Origin: Anaerolineae bacterium
GTDB taxonomy: Bacteria; Chloroflexota; Anaerolineae; Aggregatilineales; Ch27
DNA length: 64,000 bases
Assembly: GCA_013178165.1 (NCBI GenBank)
Contig: JABLXG010000007.1
Location: 71,168 to 135,167, forward strand
Reading direction: 5' to 3'
The notes under the pieces were generated by a model, which saw only the letters and a program-made list of their open reading frames with translations, searched no databases and was not told the origin of the DNA. A program made the translations under genes and the position numbers. This document shows, piece after piece, positions 26,228 to 34,232 of the stretch (its first letter is position 1; the number at the start of each line of letters is the position of its first letter).

Positions 26228-27796
26228 TCAACTGCCAGTGAGCGCCGCCAGTTGTTCAAGCGCCTCCCTGGCCGGGTCAAAGTACCGGTTATGCTCCAGC
26301 GCCAGGTTGAACTGGGTGCGGGCCGGGCCGTATTGCTCACGGGCCATATAGACCATCCCCGTCCAGTAGTATGTCTCTTCCACGTAGGGCGTTGTGCCCA
26401 GGTTGGCTTGCACCAGCGCCAGCACATCATCGTAACGCCCAACCTTGTAGTAGGCCTCGAATGGTCCGAACTGGTACCACAGCATACGCCAGGGCAATCC
26501 CCGGCCAGCATTGCGGGCCTGGTCATAAGCGCGAGCCGCCTCGTCATACATGTTCAGAGCCAGGTAGCTTGTGCCCATGTTGAACCAGGCAAACGGGTTA
26601 TCGGGCCGGGCGGTGGCTTCCTGCCGGGCCACTTCCAGGGCCAGCCGGGCATTGGTGGTCGGATCAGCGTGCTCGCCCAGCACCGCACGCAGATCATTCT
26701 CCCGCCCCTGCTCGTAAAGCACAATGTAGGTGCGGTTGAAGTGCTGCCACATTTCGTCGAAATAGTCGTAGGAGACTGTCAACCCCTGGAAGTTGCCATG
26801 ACCCAGAAAGCTGTCGTACACGTATATCTGCTGCAACTGATCGTCGTAAGCGATCACCAGCCGGTAGTGCCCCATCCAGTCGTAGCCTTCCGGCATGTAA
26901 CCTGTTTCGACAATGACGGGGAAGCCTTCCAGGATCAGCCGGCGAATCATGTTCAGATCGCCGCCCATCCGCCACAGAGCACGCACGCCGGTATGCTCAT
27001 TGACAAAGCGCACCATCTGCCAGGGGCTGACGTTTTTGTCCTCGACATCTGGCTTGAGGAAGCTGGCCGCAACACTCTGATCCTGTGTCCAGCCGAAATA
27101 GGTCAGGCCCATCGTCAGGGTGGCCGGGCCGCAGTTGTTCCAGGTCTGGTAGATGTGCTGGAAGCCATACAACCGCGCCGAAGGCAACAGCGCTACCGCC
27201 GTAGCCGGGACATCGGTCGGCGGAATCGGCGTGGGCGGCGGCAGGGTAGCCGTTGGCGTTGGCAGGATAGGTGTCGGAGGAGGCGTTGTCTCCTGCGGCG
27301 GAATGGTCAGGGTTGGACCACTGGTCGGGATAGGCGACGGCGTAGCCGTGATGATAATCAGCATGTCTTCATTGGGCGTTGGTGTGGCCAGCGGATCACC
27401 GACCACAGCCGCTGGTTCCTCCGTCGCCGGGGTAAGCAGCAACGCGGCTGCCGTGAGCGACTCGCTATTCGCTGCTACTGTAGGCAGGGTATCGGCAGTG
27501 TATTCACGTTGCGGGTCAAAGGCAGCCATGAACGGCAGATAGTGCTTGATCTGCTCGCGGTACTGCGGGCGCAAACTGCGGTACACCAGCGGAGAAACGA
27601 TCACGCCGATGATGATCAGGCCGATCAGGGCCACCAGCCCCCACTGGATCAATGCCCGCAACCAGCCGCCGCGCTGCGGCTGCCGCCGGCGTGTATGGCG
27701 CTGGCGCAAACGGGAAAGGGACCGCTCAGTCCGATCCTGACTCGCGGGGGTTACCCGCGGGATACGCTGTGTTGTATGTTCCGAGGAATCTACCAT
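26228..27796 (-). CDS. Membrane-anchored C39-like peptidase with C-terminal TPR repeats
   Basis: 522 residues from ATG 27796 (GGGGAGTGA 5 bases upstream). A basic N-terminus (SRLRQRHTRRRQPQRGG) precedes one membrane helix (about 46-68), placing the rest outside. A Thr/Pro-rich linker (about 105-200) leads to a peptidase_C39_2-type domain with the catalytic Cys in WNNCGPATLTMGLTYFGW, His in GHYRLVIAYDD and Asp in IYVYDSFLG. TPR-like repeats fill about residues 385-515 (NPFAWFNMGTSYLALNMYDEAARAYDQA). The substrate is unknown; the TPRs may hold a protein partner. It is probably monocistronic, with its own terminator. Confidence 0.88.
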   Translation of the reverse strand: MVDSSEHTTQRIPRVTPASQDRTERSLSRLRQRHTRRRQPQRGGWLRALIQWGLVALIGLIIIGVIVSPLVYRSLRPQYREQIKHYLPFMAAFDPQREYTADTLPTVAANSESLTAAALLLTPATEEPAAVVGDPLATPTPNEDMLIIITATPSPIPTSGPTLTIPPQETTPPPTPILPTPTATLPPPTPIPPTDVPATAVALLPSARLYGFQHIYQTWNNCGPATLTMGLTYFGWTQDQSVAASFLKPDVEDKNVSPWQMVRFVNEHTGVRALWRMGGDLNMIRRLILEGFPVIVETGYMPEGYDWMGHYRLVIAYDDQLQQIYVYDSFLGHGNFQGLTVSYDYFDEMWQHFNRTYIVLYEQGRENDLRAVLGEHADPTTNARLALEVARQEATARPDNPFAWFNMGTSYLALNMYDEAARAYDQARNAGRGLPWRMLWYQFGPFEAYYKVGRYDDVLALVQANLGTTPYVEETYYWTGMVYMAREQYGPARTQFNLALEHNRYFDPAREALEQLAALTGS

Positions 27797-28156
27797 GTAA
27801 GTCACTCCCCGATGCAGTACGCCCCGGCAGCAGCGCGCTGCACCCAGAAACCTGTTTCCTGGCCGCCAGCCATCTCCAAACGCTACGATAAAGCATGGCG
27901 ACGCGGACGGTTAGTGTAGCAGCATCTACCGGCCTTGACCAGAGTCTCTGATCCGGTCAGCCTTCCACCCGTGGCATACGCGGAACGTCTTGTAGCTAGA
28001 GGAACTGCGAGTGAGCTAGTATTTCCACCCGTCCAAGCTGCTGATACCGCTGCCTGGCCGCATCGCCACCGGACATCCGCATTCAAAAGCGGATGAAAAA
28101 CGTATTTGATTATAGCACCTGAGCGGCATCTGTTACCCTACGCTAAGGGCACGCTT
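27797..28156. other. 360-base intergenic region between divergent genes
   Basis: No gene seen. It contains a 10-base direct repeat TTCCACCCGT at 27963-27972 and 28023-28032, 60 bases apart. A 7-bp inverted repeat CATCCGC/GCGGATG at about 28074-28095 lacks a T run on either strand. The promoters of the two flanking genes must lie here, but I could not place them with confidence. Confidence 0.5.
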
Positions 28157-29017
28157 ATGCAACGTACGGCAACGGTAATCGCCCGGCTCTACCGCCTGAC
28201 CGCGCCCGTGTACGAAACAGCGATGGCCCCGGTATTCGGGCCACTGGCCCATGACCTGGTTTATAGCACACCCCCGACCCTCGCGGATACCGTCCTCGAT
28301 CTCGGCACGGGCACCGGCTTCGCCCTCCGGCAAGCGGCTCCCCACGCCCGGCGCAGCCTGGGCATCGACATTTCCCTGCCGATGTTGCAGGCAGCAGCGG
28401 CGGTCCGCGCCGTGCAACACTGGCCGCGTACCTGCCTCCTGCTGGCTGACGCCGCTACCCTTGATGCGCTGGCCGACCGCTGCGCCGATGTCGTTTTCAG
28501 TTCTTTCGGCCTGGGAGACTGCCCGCCGGAACAGGCACTACGCGCAGCAGCGCGGGTGTTGCGCCCCGGTGGGCGGCTGGCCCTTCAGGAATGGGGGCCG
28601 TATGACGGTGAAAACGACCCGCGCCTGATCGTGGATGAGACGCTGGCTTCCTGCATGCTCCCGGAGGCGGCAGGTCTGTGCGAGGAATTCCGCGCTGAAC
28701 TGACCCGCCCGCGGGCCTGGGAATCCCGGCTGCAGGATAGCGAGGACTATGCGCTGGCCCTGGCTGAGGCTGGCTTCGTGGCAATCCGGGCGACGGAATA
28801 CCGCCCGGTCACACTGCGCCTGAGTGTTGAAGCATTCCTGGCCTATATGCTGGGCTGGGCTTCCCGCGCCGTGGAAGTGGCGGCGCTAACCGGGGACGCC
28901 CGGCGGCATTTTCTGGCCCTGGCCCGCCAGCGTCTTCAGATTCGGGCAGATACTGAGGGTCTGTTATCCTGGTCGCCGGTGGTGTTGCGGGCAACGGCAA
29001 TCCGCGGCAGCCTGTAA
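28157..29017 (+). CDS. Class I SAM-dependent methyltransferase
   Basis: 286 residues from ATG 28157; a TTG at 28106 lies in frame but without support. Motif I is TVLDLGTGTGFALRQAA, followed by SLGIDISLPMLQAAAA, then CADVVFSSFGLGDCPPEQALRAAARVLRPGGRLALQEWG, as in UbiE/Methyltransf_11 enzymes. The substrate is unknown. The last 90 residues are helical, probably a cap. No operon partner is evident; the next gene is a response regulator on the same strand about 105 bases away. Confidence 0.85.
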   Translation: MQRTATVIARLYRLTAPVYETAMAPVFGPLAHDLVYSTPPTLADTVLDLGTGTGFALRQAAPHARRSLGIDISLPMLQAAAAVRAVQHWPRTCLLLADAATLDALADRCADVVFSSFGLGDCPPEQALRAAARVLRPGGRLALQEWGPYDGENDPRLIVDETLASCMLPEAAGLCEEFRAELTRPRAWESRLQDSEDYALALAEAGFVAIRATEYRPVTLRLSVEAFLAYMLGWASRAVEVAALTGDARRHFLALARQRLQIRADTEGLLSWSPVVLRATAIRGSL

Positions 29018-29122
29018 GTCATGAGTTGCGCACACTGCTTTCCGAGCTATGATTGCAGTCAGCCATCCGGTGCCACATGGTGAATAGAAAGCCTAAGTCT
29101 CCGTATTCCGCAGCGGGTACTG

Positions 29123-29812
29123 ATGATGCGCCAGCAGGAAGTACTGATCATTGAGGACGATCTGATCTTCGCTGATAGTCTGGTGACCACCCTGAAGGCA
29201 GCCAGCTATGCTGTTCGTATGGCTTACAGCGGGCAGCGCGGCCTGGAGGCAGTATGTCAGGCCATACCTGATCTGATCTTGCTGGACCCGCAACTGCCCG
29301 ATATCAGCGGTTGTGAAATCCTGCGTCGGATTCGGGTCTTTTCCAGCGTGCCCATCATCTTTGTCAGTAGCCTGGAAACCCCTCAGGACAGGGTTACCGC
29401 GCTGGAACAGGGCGCCGATGACTTCTTTTCCCGACCAATTCATCCCGATGAACTGCTGGCGCGCATCGGCGCGCTGTTGCGACGCATACGCTGGAATCCG
29501 GCTGCCAGGTCGGTGCTGGAAGCCGGGATATTGCGGTTGGAGGTTGCCCGCCGTATGTTGCTGGTCAATGGCGAGCCGATCGCGCTGACAGCGGTAGAGT
29601 TCGCTATCCTGAAGGCACTGGTGGAACAGGCGGGAACACCAGTAGCCTGTGAGCAACTGGTCAATACCGTCTGGGGACCCGGCAGCAGCAGCTTCGCTGC
29701 CCTGCGGGTGAACATCTCCCGTCTGCGACAGAAGATTGAGGCCGACCCGCGCCATCCCATCCTCATCCAGACGGTTCCGGGGCGGGGCTATCTTGTGCCC
29801 GATTCAGACTAG
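29123..29812 (+). CDS. OmpR-family response regulator
   Basis: 229 residues. The receiver has acidic pocket E11/D12/D13 (IIEDD), phosphoacceptor D55 in LILLDPQLPD, and a Ser-type switch residue in IIFVSS. The invariant Lys before Pro of beta-5 (usually KP) is R104 in SRPIHPDELL, a notable change. The C-terminal winged helix (about 130-228) shows the usual LTAVEFAILKALVEQAG, NISRLRQKIEADP and VPGRGYLV. It probably binds DNA. No histidine kinase is adjacent; the large kinase at 2978 is an unproven candidate partner. Start at 29123 or 29126. Confidence 0.9.
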   Translation: MMRQQEVLIIEDDLIFADSLVTTLKAASYAVRMAYSGQRGLEAVCQAIPDLILLDPQLPDISGCEILRRIRVFSSVPIIFVSSLETPQDRVTALEQGADDFFSRPIHPDELLARIGALLRRIRWNPAARSVLEAGILRLEVARRMLLVNGEPIALTAVEFAILKALVEQAGTPVACEQLVNTVWGPGSSSFAALRVNISRLRQKIEADPRHPILIQTVPGRGYLVPDSD

Positions 29813-29906
29813 AAGTCAGATAGAAGTAACAGGGGCTGGACGGTCACCTGCTGCCATCCAGCACTCTCCAACGCTTATTGCTTGACTACACAAAAAATGC
29901 TATCAG

Positions 29907-31130
29907 CTAGCGCCCGCGCCGCCCCCGCAGCAGCAACATCCCGCCCAGAAAGAGCGCACCAGCCATAGCCACCGCACCTCCGGCGGCAGCCGCCAGAATC
30001 CGTTCCGGGTCTTCGCCCGGCATGACAACCTCGCCATCGCCATAGGCCTGGAAGAGCTGCCCCCACTTGGTCTGCAGCGCTTCCTTCACCCGCTGGCGAC
30101 CTACAAACGGGTACCAGTACAGGTTGTGATACACATGACTGGCCGCGTAACTCCACGGCACCAGCGGCGTGCGCAACAGGAAGCCCTCTAGCCCCTTCAG
30201 CCAGCCATGATAGATCATCTTCTGTCCTTTGCTGGCAAAGGTGTCTTCCTGTACGAAGTTCCAGGCTGGCTCATCGCGGATGTCGTACCCCACCACCTCG
30301 ATCTGGTTCGGGTCGCCAATACCCAGCCCGCGCTCATGAGCCAGCCGGATGAAGTCCAGGGACATCGGATCGAATCCCTGCAACTTGGCGCTCATCGCGT
30401 CGATAGCTACCTGGTCGGCGGAAGCCAACAGGATATCCTTTTCATGCCAGCGCATGGCCCGCGGCCCTGGCCCATCCCCGGCAAAGGTGCCGTCCATGAC
30501 GGCAAAGAGACCGGTGTGAATATCCTGCTGGATTTGCAGCAGGTCCACTACCGTCTCGTGGATGGCGGCGTGCGTCCAGTGGCGCTTGCGGCTGAGCAGG
30601 CCGCCAAAGGCGTTCTTCATGGCGCCGGTGATCGTGGTAAAGACATGAGTTTTCACGGTAGGCAGCTGGATGATATTCCGCCCGTAAAAGCACTCCGGGA
30701 TGTAAATACCCTCCGGATAGATCCGGTCGAGCACCAGCAGTGGTTCCTTTGGCTCGTACCGCACCCAGCGAAACTGTGGCTCGTAAAGGTGCCAGTTCTC
30801 CAGGCCATACTTCTCGGTCACATAGGCATGCTTGTTGTTGCGCTCGCCGACTCGCGCATCAACCACGACCGTATCGTTATGCGCCGCAATCAGCCGGGGA
30901 TATCCCGCGCTCTGCAATTCCCGGATCACCCCTTCGATCTGCCAGGGGGTGCTGGAACAGGCCGGATACCAGGTATCCCAGGAAATGTTGATCTTGAGCA
31001 GGGTATCCTTGTCTTTGGGCAGGGCCTCCTGATACCCCGCCAGGCGCATCACCTGCCGGACATCCTCTAGTACGGTTTCAGGCCGGGTCTTGAGAATGGC
31101 GACCTTGCCCTTGCCCGGAAAATCGGCCAT
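29907..31130 (-). CDS. DUF362-domain protein with C-terminal membrane helix
   Basis: 407 residues. The DUF362 core is recognisable: KVAILKTRPETVLEDVRQVMRLAG at the N-terminus, LLKINISWDTWYPACSSTP, IIQLPTVKTHVFTTITGAMKNAFGGLL, and FAVMDGTFAGDGPGPRAM. Family members are thought to be iron-sulfur or redox-related, but no ferredoxin-like CxxCxxC cluster is seen here. The last about 30 residues form a hydrophobic helix followed by Arg-rich LLLRGRRGR, suggesting membrane anchoring with the body outside or inside (not decided). Divergent from the secreted protein at 31546. Confidence 0.85.
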   Translation of the reverse strand: MADFPGKGKVAILKTRPETVLEDVRQVMRLAGYQEALPKDKDTLLKINISWDTWYPACSSTPWQIEGVIRELQSAGYPRLIAAHNDTVVVDARVGERNNKHAYVTEKYGLENWHLYEPQFRWVRYEPKEPLLVLDRIYPEGIYIPECFYGRNIIQLPTVKTHVFTTITGAMKNAFGGLLSRKRHWTHAAIHETVVDLLQIQQDIHTGLFAVMDGTFAGDGPGPRAMRWHEKDILLASADQVAIDAMSAKLQGFDPMSLDFIRLAHERGLGIGDPNQIEVVGYDIRDEPAWNFVQEDTFASKGQKMIYHGWLKGLEGFLLRTPLVPWSYAASHVYHNLYWYPFVGRQRVKEALQTKWGQLFQAYGDGEVVMPGEDPERILAAAAGGAVAMAGALFLGGMLLLRGRRGR

Positions 31131-31545
31131 TGCTGTTGCTCCTCACAATTCGCCCATGCCCCATCAGTGGCATCTATCAGTACAGTATGCAACAGTTGCA
31201 GTATAGCGCACGCCTGACAGGCTGTCTACGCTGGAAATCCGCCAGAATTTATCGCAAATTGGGACGCAGTAGTACTGAAGCCATGCAACCTGCAGGGCAA
31301 TTCCGCGTAGAATAAGTGATAGCAGAAGACTCTTTCCACAGCAGGAACGGAGTCAGCACTTCGCCAGGGTGTTCACGGCCCACCGGACGCTACCACGCGG
31401 CAGTGATCTCTGTTCAGGCGGAAGAGTATCCGGCTATATAGTGTATCGCTCAAATGTGCCTTGCTGTGGCGTGAGGAGGTAGTATCAGTATCTTTATCCT
31501 GTGCGCCATCCAATTCTGCGCTATGAACTGAGAGGAGCCAACCAA
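31131..31545. other. 415-base divergent intergenic region
   Basis: No gene, RNA or repeat recognised. The right end carries AGAGGAG at about 31530, the ribosome site for the gene at 31546. A weak promoter (TTGCTG, 16 bases, TATCAG near 31461-31490) could serve it. The DUF362 promoter should lie near the left end but was not identified. Confidence 0.4.
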
Positions 31546-32634
31546 ATGAAGAAGCGTCTTGTTAGCCTAGCAATTATCCTGATCCTGCTTGTTGGCATGG
31601 CACCAGCCGTTCAGGCCCAGGGAGAGGACAACTACCTGGTTTGCGGCAACCTGCCAGAAGCTGACTGCGCCATCCTGTTGGCATCCGCGATGGCCAGCGA
31701 TGATGTCAGCTCCGCTGACATGAGCTTCACCATGGACCTGACCCTGTCCGGTCTGGCAGCGGTTGCCGCTATGTTCGGCGCCAGCCCTGACGAAGCTCCG
31801 GCGGGTGATGTGTCCTTCACCATTGACGGCGGCGGACCCTTCATGCTGGACACAGCCGCCATGCCGCCTATGAAGGGGTCGTTTGAGTTCACCTTCAGCG
31901 GCACTGATGGTTCCAGCCGGGAAGAAGGCAGCGTTGGGGTGGTCATCCTGGATGGCATCATCTATATACGCGATGAAAATGGCCAGTGGGAAGGCATGAC
32001 CTTCGAGGACCTGCTGGAATCCGACCCAACGACCGCTGGCATGCTGGAAGGATTGCTGGGTGGCGAGTCTTCTGAACTACCGGAAGGCGCGCTTAATCCG
32101 CAGGATCTGATGGGCGGCAACACCGCCGAACTGCTGGAAGCAGCCGGCCTTGGCCCAGAAGCCCTGGAGCTTGTCAAGACTCCCGGCTTCATCACTGTGA
32201 CCCGTCTGAACGATGTCGACATGATGGGCCAGAAGATGTACGTGTTTGAGACCCGGCTCGATACCACGCCTCTGTTCAATTCCCCGGACTTCCAGGCGCT
32301 CCTCAACCAGGCCCTCACCGCTGCAGCCAGTGAGGACGACGAGATGGCCGGCATGGCGATGATGGTCCCGATGCTGCTAAGCAGCACGACGATCAACGTG
32401 ACAGCCACCCAGATGATCGGTGCCACCGATATGATCCAGCATGGCCTGACCGTCAATCTGGTCGCCACCCTTGACCTGAGCACGATGATGGCGGCCTCCG
32501 GCGGTCAGAGCCAGGGCCAGCCCCAGATGCCGCCACTGGTGCTGGAGGTCAATATGGAAATCCTGCTCGATAAGGTCAACCAGCCCTTCACCATTACCGC
32601 GCCGGCCGGCGCCACAATGGTCAAACCGTCATAA
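31546..32634 (+). CDS. Secreted protein of unknown function (possible LolA/LppX-like fold)
   Basis: 362 residues from ATG 31546 (AGAGGAG 8 bases upstream); the earlier in-frame codons lack a ribosome site. The signal peptide MKKRLVSLAIILILLVGMAPAVQAQ is classical, with cleavage after VQAQ. The mature protein is acidic and rich in Met, Ala and Leu. It has repeated beta-like segments (DMSFTMDLTLSGLAAVAAMF, GSFEFTFSGTDGSSREEGSVGVVILDGIIYIRDENGQW) resembling lipoprotein-carrier-type LppX/LolA half-barrels, an inference from pattern only. There is no lipobox Cys; the Cys pair near residues 33 and 41 could form a disulfide. A terminator follows at 32651. Confidence 0.8.
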   Translation: MKKRLVSLAIILILLVGMAPAVQAQGEDNYLVCGNLPEADCAILLASAMASDDVSSADMSFTMDLTLSGLAAVAAMFGASPDEAPAGDVSFTIDGGGPFMLDTAAMPPMKGSFEFTFSGTDGSSREEGSVGVVILDGIIYIRDENGQWEGMTFEDLLESDPTTAGMLEGLLGGESSELPEGALNPQDLMGGNTAELLEAAGLGPEALELVKTPGFITVTRLNDVDMMGQKMYVFETRLDTTPLFNSPDFQALLNQALTAAASEDDEMAGMAMMVPMLLSSTTINVTATQMIGATDMIQHGLTVNLVATLDLSTMMAASGGQSQGQPQMPPLVLEVNMEILLDKVNQPFTITAPAGATMVKPS

Positions 32635-32650
32635 CATCCCATCGTCCCAG

Positions 32651-32685
32651 GACGGGCCGTCCGCCGGTGGCGGCCCGTCTCCTTT
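32651..32685 (+). terminator. Intrinsic terminator of the secreted-protein gene
   Basis: Stem GACGGGCCG/CGGCCCGTC (32651-32659 and 32671-32679) with a further inner pairing CCGCC/GGTGG, followed by TCCTTTC; it begins 17 bases after the stop codon. Confidence 0.75.
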
Positions 32686-32688
32686 CGC

Positions 32689-32717
32689 TTGCCCCTCCCC
32701 GCTCTAACATCTATAAT
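32689..32717 (+). promoter_or_regulatory. Promoter of the double-XRE regulator gene
   Basis: -35 TTGCCC (32689-32694), 17-base spacer, -10 TATAAT (32712-32717), 36 bases before ATG 32753. The -35 lies directly behind the preceding terminator. Confidence 0.65.
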
Positions 32718-32752
32718 GCCCCTACGCAGGCTTGATACGAACGGAGTGGCCC

Positions 32753-33568
32753 ATGAGCTTCAGCGATAGCTCCGGCAGCCTCGCCAACCGACTGAGAAAG
32801 GCGCGCGCCCAAAATACGCCGCCGGAAAAAAGCTCTCCCGACCGGGCTGAACAGCTGGCGCTGCGGGCGCGTATCCTGGGCGTGTTGATCCGCGACGCCC
32901 GCCTGGCCCGCAACCGCACGGCAGCGGCCTGCGCCACCAGCCTGGGCGTTGACGAACAAACGCTGCTCAACTGGGAATACGGCCTGGAACAACCCAGCCT
33001 GCCGCAACTGGAGTTGTTGGCTTACGATCTGGGCGTGCCGATCAGCCACTTCTGGGGAACCACTACCTTCGCCGGGGAAGGCACCGCCCATGTCATCACC
33101 CGCGAGGAATACCTGATTCTGCGCGACCGCGTTGTTGGCGCTCAGATGCGCCGCGCACGCACGGAAGCCGGCCTCAGCCTGGACGACCTGAGCCACCGGG
33201 TTGGCATCCCGGTAGAACTGTTGGATGCCTACGAACTGGGGCAGATTTCCGTCCCGTTGAGCGAACTCACCACCCTTGCCTCCGCCCTGAACGTCTCGCT
33301 CAATACCTTTCTGGAAGCCAGCAGCCGGGTTGGGCGTTGGCTGGCGTTGCAGGAGGAATTTCATCGCTTCAGCCAGCTACCAGAGGATATCCGCCATTTT
33401 GTCAGCAACCCGACCAATCGCAGCTTTCTGCAGCTGGCCATGTGGTTTAGCGCCCTGAAAGTGGATGAACTGCGTGGAATCGCCGAAAGCATCCTGCACC
33501 TGAGCCGTCTCGAGGCGGGCAAGATGCGCCAGATCGCTGAGAGTATCCTGAATGATATCACGCTTTAG
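32753..33568 (+). CDS. Transcriptional regulator with two tandem XRE helix-turn-helix domains
   Basis: 271 residues from ATG 32753 (GGAGTG upstream). The first XRE domain spans about residues 35-105 (LIRDARLARNRTAAACATSLGVDEQTLLNWEYGLEQPSLPQLELLAYDLG) and the second about 120-185 (QMRRARTEAGLSLDDLSHRVGIPVELLDAYELG). The C-terminal 75 residues contain two copies of an amphipathic helix R.IAESIL (LRGIAESIL and MRQIAESIL, about 22 residues apart), perhaps an oligomerisation or partner surface. It overlaps in reading space with the TPR gene that follows (28 bases between this stop and the TPR GTG), so the two are probably one operon. The target is unknown. Confidence 0.88.
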   Translation: MSFSDSSGSLANRLRKARAQNTPPEKSSPDRAEQLALRARILGVLIRDARLARNRTAAACATSLGVDEQTLLNWEYGLEQPSLPQLELLAYDLGVPISHFWGTTTFAGEGTAHVITREEYLILRDRVVGAQMRRARTEAGLSLDDLSHRVGIPVELLDAYELGQISVPLSELTTLASALNVSLNTFLEASSRVGRWLALQEEFHRFSQLPEDIRHFVSNPTNRSFLQLAMWFSALKVDELRGIAESILHLSRLEAGKMRQIAESILNDITL

Positions 33569-33596
33569 CCGTGACCCGATTACCGAGGAGTCAGGG

Positions 33597-34154
33597 GTGA
33601 GCACCGCGAACGAACTACAGGAACAAGGAGTTAAACTGTTCCAGGAACATGACTACACCGGCGCTGCCGAGCTTTTCCGTCAAGCCCAGGAGGCCTATAC
33701 AGCCGCTGGTCAGACCGACATGGCCGCCGAAATGATGGTCAATATCGGCCTGGTTCATCGTGCCCTGGGTGAACACGACCGGGCTGCTGCGCTGATCCAG
33801 GACGCGCTGAATGTGTTCACCGCCATGGGGGATGACCTGCGGGCGGCGCAGGCGCTGGGCAACCTGGGCGGCGTCTTTGCAGCGCGGGGCGATAAGGAAC
33901 AGGCCATGACCTGCTACCGCCAGGCTGCCGACACCTTCAAGGAACTGGGTGAAAACAGGCTTTACGGGGAGACTCTGCTGGCGCTGGCCGATCTGCAGGT
34001 GCGCAGTGGGCAGATCATGACCGGCGCAGCCACCTACGAAGCTGGTCTGGAGCACCTCGAGCGCCTCAGCGGCCCGCAGAAGATTCTGCGCGGCCTGCTG
34101 GATATCCGCCGCCGCCTGATCGGTTCTGGCGCCCCGCCTTCGGATGAAGCGTAA
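33597..34154 (+). CDS. TPR-repeat protein
   Basis: 185 residues from GTG 33597, chosen because GAGGAG lies upstream; an in-frame ATG at 33552 falls inside the preceding regulator gene. Four TPR-like helical pairs cover the length: NELQEQGVKLFQEHDYTGAAELFRQAQEAY, MAAEMMVNIGLVHRALGEHDRAAAL, RAAQALGNLGGVFAARGDKEQAM, and RLYGETLLALADLQVRSGQIMTGA. Presumably a cytoplasmic protein-protein adaptor. Co-transcribed with the XRE regulator and followed by a strong terminator. Confidence 0.85.
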   Translation: MSTANELQEQGVKLFQEHDYTGAAELFRQAQEAYTAAGQTDMAAEMMVNIGLVHRALGEHDRAAALIQDALNVFTAMGDDLRAAQALGNLGGVFAARGDKEQAMTCYRQAADTFKELGENRLYGETLLALADLQVRSGQIMTGAATYEAGLEHLERLSGPQKILRGLLDIRRRLIGSGAPPSDEA

Positions 34155-34174
34155 TTCTCCTTCTGGCCCTATAA

Positions 34175-34214
34175 ACAGAAAGGCGTACCCGCCCAGGGCA
34201 CGCCTTTCTGTTTT
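34175..34214. terminator. Intrinsic terminator, probably bidirectional
   Basis: A 12-bp stem ACAGAAAGGCGT/ACGCCTTTCTGT (34175-34186 and 34200-34211) followed by TTTT (34211-34214) on the plus strand. It lies between the ends of the TPR gene (+) and the EF-G gene (-), and A-rich bases on its left could serve the minus strand too. Confidence 0.8.
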
Positions 34215-34232
34215 CTGCACCGTCAGGGTGCG

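Noticed and set aside
27963-28032. Direct repeat TTCCACCCGT twice, 60 bases apart
   Set aside because: Only two 10-base copies without symmetry; chance cannot be excluded, and no regulator is known for it.
28074-28095. Inverted repeat CATCCGC/GCGGATG as a terminator
   Set aside because: It lacks a T run on both strands and does not follow a gene end closely.
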